A stretch of DNA of 64,000 nt from contig NZ_AKKC02000015.1 in the NCBI RefSeq assembly GCF_000282095.2, forward strand, positions 1 to 64,000. Direction: 5' to 3'. The notes under the pieces are model-generated. The model saw nothing but the letters and a program-made list of their open reading frames with translations. It was not told the DNA's origin and ran no database searches. Numbering within the stretch: position 1 is the stretch's first letter; every line of letters begins with the position of its first letter. Position numbers and translations under genes: made by a program. Of this stretch, positions 19,168-27,191 are shown in pieces. Source of the stretch: Rhizobium sp. CF080 (lineage in GTDB: Bacteria; Pseudomonadota; Alphaproteobacteria; Rhizobiales; Rhizobiaceae).

Positions 19168-19221
19168 GTGGCCGAATTCTTCACCGCCGTCACCGGGCTT
19201 GGCGCACTGATCATCAAATAC
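19168..19221 (+). pseudogene. Fragment of an ABC permease gene
   Basis: In the 247-base gap between 19148 and 19396, these 54 bases match 17020-17073 of the permease gene at 50 of 54 positions, with the last 27 identical. In frame they read VAEFFTAVTGLGALIIKY. Three of the four differences are silent and one changes Ile to Val, as between related functional genes. Stop codons and unrelated DNA surround it, so it is a remnant. It probably marks a deletion or recombination that removed a second permease. Confidence 0.75.
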
Positions 19222-19395
19222 AGCTCGACAGGGCGATTGAGGAAGCATTTCGGCCGGATGTGATCCGGGCCGTTTTTCATCACGGAATTTTCGCAGACCG
19301 GTCGTTTGCCTGACCGGTCTGGAGGGTCCGGCTGTGTCGCGTTCTCAGCGAAATTGCCGCCGGGCAAGCACTGCCAACTATCAAAGGAGACAATC

Positions 19396-20439
19396 ATGAT
19401 CGTCGATTGCCATGGGCACTACACGACAGCGCCGCAGCCGCTGAAGACCTTTCGCGCCATTCAGATCGAAGCGCTCGAGGATCCTTCGCGCAATCCGTCG
19501 AAGGAGATGATCAAGATCAGCGACGACGAAATCCGCGACAGCCTGGAGAATGCCCAGCTGAAGCTGCAGCGCGAACGCGGGATCGACGTCGCGATATTCT
19601 CGCCGATCGCCGGGCAGATGGCGCATCACATCGGCAATGCGGTCACCAGCCAGGTCTGGTCGGAAGCCTGCAACGACCTGATCTATCGCGTCACCCAGCT
19701 CTATCCCAACAATTACATCGGCGTCTGCCAGCTGCCGCAATCGACCCGGATCCCGATCAAGAGCGTCATTCCGGAACTGGAGCGCTGCGTCAAGGAACTC
19801 GGCTTCGTCGGTTGCAATCTCAATCCGGATCCGTCCGGCGGTCATTGGAAGGACAGGCCGCTGACAGATCGCTTCTGGTATCCGCTTTACGAAAAGATGG
19901 TGGAACTGGACGTCCCGGCGATGATCCATGTCAGCGGTTCGTGCAACGACTGCTTCCATCCCACCGGTGCGCATTACATCAACGGCGATACGACCGCCTT
20001 CATGCAATTCCTCAGCGGCGACCTTTTCAAGGATTTCCCGACGCTGAAATTCGTCATCCCGCATGGCGGCGGCGCGGTGCCTTACCATTGGGGCCGTTAT
20101 CGCGGGCTGGCACAGGACATGAACAAGCCGCTGCTGTCGGAGCATTTGCTGAAGAACGTGTTCTTCGACACATGCGTCTACCACCAGGCGGGCATCGACC
20201 TGCTGACCAAGATCATCCCGGTCGACAACATCCTGTTCGCCACCGAAATGGTCGGCGCCGTGCGCGGCATCGACCCGGAAACCGGCCATTACTACGACGA
20301 CACCAAGCGTTACATCGACCAGGTCTCGTCGTTGAACGAAGAGGATCGTTACAAGATCTTCGAGGGCAACGCCCGCAAGGTCTATCCCCGCGTCGGCCCC
20401 ATCCTCGACCGTATCGCCGCCAACATGAAAAAGGGCTGA
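19396..20439 (+). CDS. LigJ-like amidohydrolase (4-oxalomesaconate hydratase family)
   Basis: Cytoplasmic protein of 347 aa. It begins IVDCHGHYTTAP, the start typical of LigJ, which hydrates 4-oxalomesaconate in the protocatechuate 4,5-cleavage route. Other matches are GCNLNPDPSGGHW (~138-150), a metal-type IPHGGGAVPYHWGRYRGL (~215-232) and LFATEMVGAVRGIDP with Glu in place of the barrel-end Asp, as in LigJ. ATG 19396 follows AAAGGAGAC. It lies directly before an HpcH/HpaI aldolase; hydratase then aldolase is the order expected for making pyruvate and oxaloacetate. A paralog is at 39644. The true substrate may differ from the lignin pathway. Confidence 0.83.
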   Translation: MIVDCHGHYTTAPQPLKTFRAIQIEALEDPSRNPSKEMIKISDDEIRDSLENAQLKLQRERGIDVAIFSPIAGQMAHHIGNAVTSQVWSEACNDLIYRVTQLYPNNYIGVCQLPQSTRIPIKSVIPELERCVKELGFVGCNLNPDPSGGHWKDRPLTDRFWYPLYEKMVELDVPAMIHVSGSCNDCFHPTGAHYINGDTTAFMQFLSGDLFKDFPTLKFVIPHGGGAVPYHWGRYRGLAQDMNKPLLSEHLLKNVFFDTCVYHQAGIDLLTKIIPVDNILFATEMVGAVRGIDPETGHYYDDTKRYIDQVSSLNEEDRYKIFEGNARKVYPRVGPILDRIAANMKKG

Positions 20440-20443
20440 GACC

Positions 20444-21304
20444 ATGGCTGAACTTCCCCGCCTCAACGGCATCATCCGCGCCCTCGAACAGGGCAAGCAC
20501 GTCGTCATGTCTTTCGCGAAACCGGAGATCGAGGAGGCAATCGTCTTCTCGACCTCGAAATATGACGGCATCGTGATCGAGATGGAACATGGGGTCTGGG
20601 ACGGCCGCGCGCTGCGCGATTCCATGCAGTTCCTCCTCAACCGCGCCGAGATCGTCAAATCCGGCTCGCTGGCGCCCAAGGTGACGCCGATCGTCCGCAT
20701 TCCGCCGAACGGCGCCGAAAAGAACCAGTGGCTCGCCAAGCAGGCCCTTGATCTCGGCGTCTATGGCGTGGTCTGGCCGCATATCAGCACCGTGGAGGAG
20801 GCCTACAACGCCGTCTCCGCCTGCCGTTATCCGCGATTGAACTCGGCACCGCGCTACGAGCCGGCTGGCGTGCGTGGCGATGGCCCGCACGCGGCATGCC
20901 GCTATTGGGGGATTACCAACCAGGAATATTACAAGAAGGCCGATGTCTGGCCGCTTGCCCCGGATGGCGAAGTGCTCGTCCTGCTGATGATCGAAGACAC
21001 CGTCGGCATCAAGAACCTGCCGGATATCCTTCAGAACGTACCGGGCATCGGCGGCATCCTGATCGGCGAAGGGGACCTCAGCCAGGAACTCGGTTATCCC
21101 CGCCAGTACGAGCATCCGGTCGTGCTGGAGGCGATGGCGGAGATCGTCGCGACCTGCAAAAGGTTCAACGTTCCCGTCGGCCATCCGCATGTGGAGCCGG
21201 AAAATGTCGAACGGGTCATCAGCGAAGGCTATCGCATCCTGATCACCCCGCCGAAGCGCAGTTTCGCCTCCCTCGACAATACGCTGAAGCTCGTTGGGCG
21301 CTAA
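20444..21304 (+). CDS. HpcH/HpaI-type aldolase
   Basis: Cytoplasmic class II (metal) aldolase of 286 aa that would split a 4-hydroxy-2-oxo acid to pyruvate or oxaloacetate. Family marks: VTPIVRIPPNG with the substrate Arg (~80), MIEDTVGIKNL with the metal Glu (~180), and ILIGEGDLSQELG with the metal Asp (~208). It is a little longer than HpaI because of an insert around 125-165. It starts 4 bases after the LigJ-like gene and is followed by a strong terminator at 21344. In the protocatechuate 4,5 route this step is done by the unrelated LigK, so this would be a replacement. Paralog at 40686. Confidence 0.87.
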   Translation: MAELPRLNGIIRALEQGKHVVMSFAKPEIEEAIVFSTSKYDGIVIEMEHGVWDGRALRDSMQFLLNRAEIVKSGSLAPKVTPIVRIPPNGAEKNQWLAKQALDLGVYGVVWPHISTVEEAYNAVSACRYPRLNSAPRYEPAGVRGDGPHAACRYWGITNQEYYKKADVWPLAPDGEVLVLLMIEDTVGIKNLPDILQNVPGIGGILIGEGDLSQELGYPRQYEHPVVLEAMAEIVATCKRFNVPVGHPHVEPENVERVISEGYRILITPPKRSFASLDNTLKLVGR

Positions 21305-21343
21305 GAGAACGGCTCATATCAACCGCTCCGGCGGACAGGCATA

Positions 21344-21381
21344 AAAATCCCCGCGGACCGGTGAAGGTCCGCGGGGATTTT
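21344..21381. terminator. Strong bidirectional rho-independent terminator
   Basis: A perfect 16-base stem (21344-21359 with 21366-21381) has a 6-base loop. The stem is GC-rich at its core, with A-rich and T-rich ends. It lies between the plus-strand aldolase and the convergent minus-strand LysR gene, so it can serve both. Confidence 0.9.
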
Positions 21382-21482
21382 TGCGTTATCTAAGCGTGCT
21401 TCCGGCCACCTCGTTTTCATGGGGACTACGCCTGTGTTGCCGGCGGTGGCCGCGATCGTGACAGGTTGGAGCGGGTTGGCGC

Positions 21483-22721
21483 TTATGCCGCTTGTACAAG
21501 GCTCTCGGTATTGGCGATCTTCGTGGCTCGGGCCCGAAGCAGGTCGAGGAACTTCAGGTGCAGAAGCGTCGGGGTCCACTTTGCCCGCCATGCCACGCCT
21601 GTCGTATGCGCCGGTTCGATCGGAGCGAAGGGAAGGATGGTCAATGCGCCGCCTCCGCGTTCACATTCGAATTCGAACTTCGTCAGTAGCGTCAGCCGAT
21701 CGCTTTCGTCCATCAGCGTTCGCATGGTCGAAAGGGAGTAGGCTTCGATATTGGCGGTAGGCGGGTTTTTCATCGATGCGAAAAGCTGATCCAGGGCCGT
21801 GCGTCGGACCGCGCTATGGCTCGGAGCGATCCAGTCGTAATCTTCCAGATCGGCCGGAGTGAGCTTGCTCTTCTTGGTCAATGGGTGGTCACGCCGCGCG
21901 ACCAGCACATAGGGAGAGGAGAAAAGAGCTTCCTGCTCGATTTCCGCCGGATTGACGGAACTGCGATTGAGCCCGACGACAAAGTCGATTTCGCCCATGT
22001 GCAGGGCGCGGGAGAGATGGGCGCATCCTCCCGTGCGGACGTTGACGTGAGCCCGCGGAAAATACGTGGTGATCTGGTTGAGGACCGGGCCGAGTAGGAA
22101 ACTGCCGGCCAGCGGCATTGCGCCGATACGCAGTTCACCGCCGAGCTTGCCTTCCGCCGCCTTGATTTCCTCGATCGCCCATTCGACCTCTTTCATCGCC
22201 AGCGAAAGTTTCCGGGCGAGTTCGATGCCCGCCGGAACGGCAGTGATCCCGGAAACGCTGTTGTGGAAGAGCGTGCATCCCAGGGTGCGCTCCAGGTCGC
22301 GCGCGGCCCGGTAGAGTGAAACCTGCGAGATGTGGAAGTTTTCCGCCGCTTCCGCGAAGGACACGCCGCTTGCGATCGCCATGAAGCCACGAATTTGTGA
22401 TCGGGTGATCCGCTGCGCGACGGAATCCGCGGCGCCTCCCTTGCCTCCCTGAAGCCCGAATTCGGCGAGGGCGTCCTCGATTTGGGCGAACATCCTGCGT
22501 GTGCGGGATGCAAGAATGGTTCCCGACTCGCTGAGATACGTGCCGCTGCTGCGCCGTTCAAAAAGCACGGCGCCAATCTGGGATTCGACCTTGGCTATGG
22601 CTTGGGTTACGGCTGGTTGGCTCAAAAACACGGCTTCGGCAGCCTTTCGCACGCTTTGCAGCTCTGCGACCATTGCGAAAACACGCAAGTGACGGATGCT
22701 TGGCATACTACCGTCGGACAT
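21483..22721 (-). CDS. LysR-family regulator with two tandem HTH domains
   Basis: Regulator of 412 aa. The first HTH is at ~8-65 (LSQPAVTQAIAKVESQIG), the second at ~108-165 (ISQVSLYRAARDLERTLG), and the effector domain starts at ~195 (ELRIGAMPLAGS). ATG 22721 follows CAGGGAGGAATTT. It lies downstream of, and on the same strand as, the binding protein gene at 22832 and converges with the aldolase. It likely controls the genes of cassette B or the binding protein. Inducer unknown. Confidence 0.87.
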   Translation of the reverse strand: MSDGSMPSIRHLRVFAMVAELQSVRKAAEAVFLSQPAVTQAIAKVESQIGAVLFERRSSGTYLSESGTILASRTRRMFAQIEDALAEFGLQGGKGGAADSVAQRITRSQIRGFMAIASGVSFAEAAENFHISQVSLYRAARDLERTLGCTLFHNSVSGITAVPAGIELARKLSLAMKEVEWAIEEIKAAEGKLGGELRIGAMPLAGSFLLGPVLNQITTYFPRAHVNVRTGGCAHLSRALHMGEIDFVVGLNRSSVNPAEIEQEALFSSPYVLVARRDHPLTKKSKLTPADLEDYDWIAPSHSAVRRTALDQLFASMKNPPTANIEAYSLSTMRTLMDESDRLTLLTKFEFECERGGGALTILPFAPIEPAHTTGVAWRAKWTPTLLHLKFLDLLRARATKIANTESLVQAA

Positions 22722-22831
22722 AAATTCCTCCCTGATTATGCACTCCTCCATATTCGATGTTAACAGAAATCAGGGGCGCGCAAAGCAATCATTTAAGGCA
22801 CAAATTATCCGCGCCGACGCGCTCGCCCGCC

Positions 22832-23866
22832 TCACAATAGCTTGAGCGCCTCCTGGGCCAGAGACATATCGGCCACCTTTTCGTAAGGCAAGGCTTCGCT
22901 CTGGACGCCAAGCTTCACATTGAGATCCTGGATGTAGGCAAGGCGTTCGGGAGACAGGACGAGGTCGAGCGCGAAGGGTTTGACGGTCTGGAAGAAGCGC
23001 CACTGGAAATCGGATGCCTGGTCGAAATCCTCGCCTGATCCGCTGAGTGCCTTGCGGCGCGCGGCCCGGAAAGCTTCCTGCGAGTCCGGACCGACCAGGT
23101 ACCGGAAAAGGGTGGCATAGGCGGCCAGCGTCCTCACCAGAAGATCCCGTTTGCCGCCGATCGTCTGTTCGGACGTAAAGCCACCCTGGAACGGATATTC
23201 GGGGATGCCGCTCCACATATCGCCGCCTTCCAGCTGATGTATGCCGAGCTTTTCGGCATTGGGAATGACATCGATCTGGCTCGGTCCGGCATCGACGGTC
23301 TTGGCCGCGACCGCGCGCAGCACATCCGCACTGCTGCCGATATTGGCAAACGTGACCGTCGACGGATCGACGCCTTTCTTCAACAGAAGCGCGACCATCG
23401 TCTGATGAAGCTGCGCTCCGAGGGAGCCGACGCCGATCGTCTTGCCAGCGAGATCCTTGATCGACTTGATCTCCGGTTTCCCGCTGACGACGGTCTGCTG
23501 GCCGAGCACGACGCCGCCGTTGACGAGCTTGACCTTGGCGCCTCGCTGCACGGCCGGGAAGATGTTTGCGAACCCCGCCAATGGGCAGATATCCATTTCG
23601 CCGTTCAGGAGGCTGCCCAGCAGCTTGGAACCGTCCGAGACATAGACAGGCTTGGTCACCAGCTTGAACTTATTGTAAAATCCCTGCTGGTTCATCAGCT
23701 CGTCGAACGTTGCCGTGAGGTTGCCGGCGGCACAGATGATGTTGACGCGATTGCCATTGTCTTGCTGGGCCTGCGCAGTCCTGGCCAAGGGAAGGCCGGC
23801 GGCCATCATTCCTGCTGCGGTGGCAAGAACGCGCCGTCTTGAGATGGCGGTGAGCGTATCGATCAT
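22832..23866 (-). CDS. ABC transporter substrate-binding protein (NMT1/TauA type), Tat signal
   Basis: Periplasmic binding protein of 344 aa. ISRRRVLATAAGMMAAG near the start is a twin-arginine signal ending near ARTAQAQQ. Body segments match the paralogs: DLAGKTIGVGSLGAQLHQ, FANIGSSADVLRA, GIPEYPFQGGF. ATG 23866 follows ACGAGGTC. Like the other two, it has no ABC membrane genes beside it. It stands between two LysR genes. Sequence differs enough from the other two that a different ligand is possible. Confidence 0.86.
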   Translation of the reverse strand: MIDTLTAISRRRVLATAAGMMAAGLPLARTAQAQQDNGNRVNIICAAGNLTATFDELMNQQGFYNKFKLVTKPVYVSDGSKLLGSLLNGEMDICPLAGFANIFPAVQRGAKVKLVNGGVVLGQQTVVSGKPEIKSIKDLAGKTIGVGSLGAQLHQTMVALLLKKGVDPSTVTFANIGSSADVLRAVAAKTVDAGPSQIDVIPNAEKLGIHQLEGGDMWSGIPEYPFQGGFTSEQTIGGKRDLLVRTLAAYATLFRYLVGPDSQEAFRAARRKALSGSGEDFDQASDFQWRFFQTVKPFALDLVLSPERLAYIQDLNVKLGVQSEALPYEKVADMSLAQEALKLL

Positions 23867-23991
23867 GCGGCAGACCTCGTTGGAGAGAATTGGAGACGGA
23901 ACATCAGTTCGCATGCGCGGGGCAGGGTGTTTTTCAACGGTTCCGTGATCCCATTTCACAATTGAATGACGGTCCGCTTGAAATCTCGCAC

Positions 23992-24010
23992 CATCAACAA
24001 CTGGTTGATG
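23992..24010. promoter_or_regulatory. Palindrome upstream of the binding-protein gene at 22832
   Basis: CATCAAC (23992-23998) and GTTGATG (24004-24010) form a 7-base inverted repeat with 5 bases between. It lies about 125 bases upstream of the start codon at 23866, a usual place for a LysR site. Role inferred from position. Confidence 0.4.
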
Positions 24011-24091
24011 CAGTCTGATGTTGCTGATTATGCAGAGGTGTTCCGGAGACAGGGGATCAATTCTCAGTCCGGTCCTATAAAATATCGGCCT

Positions 24092-25327
24092 TTATCCGGC
24101 CGCGAGTTTCGCGTGCTTGCGCAGCAGGTTCATGAAGCGGGACTGGATCGGTGTCGGATGCCAGTCCGAGCGCGTGGTTATGCCCTTCTGCATGGGCGGC
24201 AGGCTGGGTGTCCATTTGAGGATGCTGACGAGCTTCAGCCTTTCTTCGATCTCGACCTCGTGCCGGTTGACGAGCGTCAGACGATCGCTCTGGGCAATGA
24301 TCGAGCGGATGGTCGAGAGCGAGCTTGTCTCGATGCCGATACGCGGACGCCTTTCCTCGCCTTCGAACAGCGCGTCGTAATAGCGTCGGCGCGGCGAACC
24401 TTCGCCTGGGGCGATCCAGTCATAATGCGTGAGATCGGATATCGAGATCGAAGGCAGCGACGCCAAAGGATGTCCCGCCCGCGCAACAATGCAGTAGGGG
24501 TCATAGAAAAGCGGTTCCTCTTCGATGTCGATTGCCCAATCCGGCCGTCTCAGCACGCCGAAGATGATGTCGATTGCCCCCGTTCGAAGGCTGTTCAGGA
24601 GAATCCCGTAGGGCGAGTTGGTGATCGATACGCGTGCCTCGGGAAACTGGTTGGTCAGGTCGGCAATCGCGGCACCGATCAGGTAGGCACCGGACATGGG
24701 CAAGGTGCCTATGGAGATCCGGCCGCTTTCGACACCGTCCAGGTAGCGGATATCGTCGTCCGCCGCCTCTATTTCCCGCGTCGCAAGTCCAATCTTCCGG
24801 GCAAGCTCCAGGCCCACGGGGCTGAGGATGAGGCCGTATTTTGTCGGCTGGTAGAGAGGTTTTTGCAATATCGTTTCGATCTCCCGTGCAGCCCGGTGAA
24901 GCGACGCGGTGGAGATGCCCACGGCTCGCGCTGCCTGGGAGAAGGAAGTGCTCCGCGCAATCGCGAGAAGGCACCGGATCTGTGCGCTCGTCACGTGCCG
25001 TAGGAGCGGTTGGATCGAATCGGTCTGACTGACCTCCGACAACGCGCGATCGCACTGATCCAGGAAGCGTCTGATACGATGGAGAAAGACCTCGCCCGCG
25101 GGGGTGGGATAGGAGCCGTTCTGCCGGCGGTCGAAAAGCGATCGCCCAACCATCGCCTCTATCTTCGCAATCGCCTGCGTTACGGCCGGTTGCGACAGGT
25201 TGACTTCCACGGAAGCCCGGCTGACGCTCGCATTGCGCGCCACGGCGTCGATCACGCGCAGGTGCCGAATATTCGGGATTACGAAATCCGTGGCACTGCT
25301 GTTTTCCTCGTCAAAAAAATTGGCCAT
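24092..25327 (-). CDS. LysR-family regulator with two tandem HTH domains
   Basis: Regulator of 411 aa, third of its kind here. The first HTH (~18-75) has LSQPAVTQAIAKIEAMVG. The second (~110-165) has ISTASLHRAAREIETILQ. The effector domain starts near 200 (RISIGTLPMSGAYLIG). It is divergent from the TTT receptor at 25638, with a 19-base palindrome between them, so it most likely controls the TTT, ThDP and MmgE/PrpD genes that follow. It contains DWIAPGEGSPRRR, matched in the regulator at 313 (DWIVPPDGTPRRR), which suggests related effectors. Confidence 0.88.
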   Translation of the reverse strand: MANFFDEENSSATDFVIPNIRHLRVIDAVARNASVSRASVEVNLSQPAVTQAIAKIEAMVGRSLFDRRQNGSYPTPAGEVFLHRIRRFLDQCDRALSEVSQTDSIQPLLRHVTSAQIRCLLAIARSTSFSQAARAVGISTASLHRAAREIETILQKPLYQPTKYGLILSPVGLELARKIGLATREIEAADDDIRYLDGVESGRISIGTLPMSGAYLIGAAIADLTNQFPEARVSITNSPYGILLNSLRTGAIDIIFGVLRRPDWAIDIEEEPLFYDPYCIVARAGHPLASLPSISISDLTHYDWIAPGEGSPRRRYYDALFEGEERRPRIGIETSSLSTIRSIIAQSDRLTLVNRHEVEIEERLKLVSILKWTPSLPPMQKGITTRSDWHPTPIQSRFMNLLRKHAKLAAG

Positions 25328-25353
25328 TAGTCAGTATCAATGACGCTTCCTGG

Positions 25354-25372
25354 GAGATAGAACTTCTATCTC
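25354..25372. promoter_or_regulatory. 19-base palindrome, probable LysR operator
   Basis: GAGATAGAA and TTCTATCTC are exact inverted copies with one base between. The site lies 27 bases upstream of the LysR start at 25327 and faces the divergent TTT operon at 25638. A second pair, CCGGGAA (25374-25380) and TTCCCGG (25404-25410), lies beside it. Such symmetry between divergent regulator and target genes suits an autoregulatory binding site. The rest of the 310-base gap holds no gene. Confidence 0.5.
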
Positions 25373-25637
25373 TCCGGGAAATCGTCGTCTCCTCCCTCTA
25401 AACTTCCCGGAGGATAGCTGTTTTCCCGCCTGAATCCACTCCAAATGTATCAAGCGACTACGCGTGCCTCGTTTGAATTTCGCTCGTCCAGTTGGTCATT
25501 CGCCTCCTTCCTTCAGTATAAACTTATAACCTGCCACGCAGTTTCAATTTGCAATGAAGCGGTCGGGATAGTTCTCTAATAGGCGAAGTTGGGGATGGGA
25601 GCCCTGGCTGCAGAAGAACAATCCGTGGGAGGAGACC

Positions 25638-26648
25638 ATGCGCATGCTTTGGGAAAAACAGAGCCGAAACCTTGCGTTCGGCGCGCTTGCCGCAGCCAGC
25701 ATTTTAGTATCCGGCGGAGCTGCACCGGCCGCTGACTGGAAGCCGGCAAAGCCGGTGGAAATCGTCATCGGCAATGCGCCGGGCGGCGCCATGGATCGTC
25801 TTGCCAGGCTTGCAGACGGTTATCTCAAGTCCGAAAAACTCATTCCTGGCGAGAGCATCGTGCTTCCCAAGCCGGGCGGCGGGCACGCTGTGGCGCTCGC
25901 CTACATGAAAGGGCATGCCAAGGATGCTTCGCATCTGATGGCGGTCAACACCTTGCTCATCTCGAACAATCTTCTCGGCCGCTCGGAGCTGAAATTCGCC
26001 GATTTCACCCCGATCTCGATCCTTTACGAGGAGCCGATGATGTTTGCGGTGAAATACGATTCACAGATCAAGGACGCTACCGATCTCGCAAAACGACTCA
26101 AGGCCGATCCGTCCTCCGTCTCGTTTTCTGTCTCCAGCGGCCTTGGAACTGCCAACCATATGGCGGCGGTGCTGCTGGCCCAGTCGGTCGGTGCGGATAT
26201 CAGGAAGCTGAAGGCGGTCAGCTTCGAGTCGGGCAGCGAGGGCATTACGTCGGTTCTCGGAGGCCATGTCGACGTCGTCGTCACGCCGCCCGGTTCGATG
26301 ATGCAGTTCATCGACGACAAGCAGCTTCGCTTCATCGCGGTCGCCGGCGAACACCGCGCCGCAGCGCCGCTTGGCGATGTCCCGACCTGGAAGGAACTCG
26401 GCTACAATGTCTCGGTTTCGGCATGGCGCGGCATCATCGGCCCTCCGGGATTGAAGCCGGAGGAGGTCGATTTCTGGCAAAAGGCGTTCGACGGCTTCAT
26501 GAAGTCCGATGCCTACAAGAAGAGCGCCAAGGAGGAAATTTTCGAGGCGCGCTACCTGAACGCGGCCGACAGCGCGAAATTCCTTGCCGAAATGGACAAG
26601 CAGTTCCGCGACTATCTGACATTGGTCGGAGCGTCCGGGACGAAGTAG
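25638..26648 (+). CDS. TTT (TctC/Bug-type) periplasmic solute receptor
   Basis: Receptor of 336 aa with a Sec signal (MRMLWEKQSRN, hydrophobic run, GGAAPAADW). The mature part starts KPVEIVIGNAPGGAMDRLAR, a standard Bug/TctC opening, and is only distantly related to the receptors at 1924 and 31915. It has TPPGSMMQFI and ISAWRGI-like segments near the C-terminal half. ATG 25638 follows GGGAGGAGACC. It heads an operon with separate TctB (26701) and TctA (27192) genes, so this TTT system is a different lineage from the two fused ones. Confidence 0.9.
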   Translation: MRMLWEKQSRNLAFGALAAASILVSGGAAPAADWKPAKPVEIVIGNAPGGAMDRLARLADGYLKSEKLIPGESIVLPKPGGGHAVALAYMKGHAKDASHLMAVNTLLISNNLLGRSELKFADFTPISILYEEPMMFAVKYDSQIKDATDLAKRLKADPSSVSFSVSSGLGTANHMAAVLLAQSVGADIRKLKAVSFESGSEGITSVLGGHVDVVVTPPGSMMQFIDDKQLRFIAVAGEHRAAAPLGDVPTWKELGYNVSVSAWRGIIGPPGLKPEEVDFWQKAFDGFMKSDAYKKSAKEEIFEARYLNAADSAKFLAEMDKQFRDYLTLVGASGTK

Positions 26649-26700
26649 CGCCGCTTTCGCGCACCTGAAATCCACCAACGGAACGGATGGGAAGTCGGCA

Positions 26701-27186
26701 ATGCCCAAGCTCGTCGAAAAATCGCGCCTATTCATCGCTGCATTCGGTTTTGTCCTGGCCGTCGTTTACGCGATCGCCGCAAGCCGATTGTCCGTCCCGG
26801 CTTTCAGCGATCCGGTGGGACCACGCATGTTTCCATATGCGCTGGCGATTGCCTTGTGTGTGGCTTCGGTGCTGTTGATCGGCGAACACTTTGTGCTGGA
26901 GAGGCGGCGCCGCGGCGCCGCCCCGGAGGCTGCGGATGAAGGCGATGGCGTGACCCGCGTGGCCATCGTCGCGCTCGCCCTGCTGACCGCCTATTACGTG
27001 ATCTTCGACTTCCTCGGCTTCCTCGTATCGACTGCACTATTCCTGATCGCTTTCCTGTCTTTCAGCAATCGCGGCCAATGGAAGACCAATATCATCGTGG
27101 CCGTGCTCTTCCCGCTGGGCATCTATCTTCTTCTCGACCGGCTTTTCGGCGCACGCCTGCCCGCCGGCATCTTCGAATTCGGATAG
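26701..27186 (+). CDS. TTT small membrane subunit (TctB)
   Basis: Inner-membrane protein of 161 aa with four hydrophobic segments: residues ~9-27, ~45-63, ~85-115 as a pair, and ~125-145. An Arg-rich and acidic cytoplasmic loop (RRRRGAAPEAADEGDG) joins the two halves. This layout and size match TctB. The order receptor, TctB, TctA with short gaps is the standard TTT operon. The TctA start lies 5 bases after its stop. Confidence 0.87.
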   Translation: MPKLVEKSRLFIAAFGFVLAVVYAIAASRLSVPAFSDPVGPRMFPYALAIALCVASVLLIGEHFVLERRRRGAAPEAADEGDGVTRVAIVALALLTAYYVIFDFLGFLVSTALFLIAFLSFSNRGQWKTNIIVAVLFPLGIYLLLDRLFGARLPAGIFEFG

Positions 27187-27191
27187 GTGGC

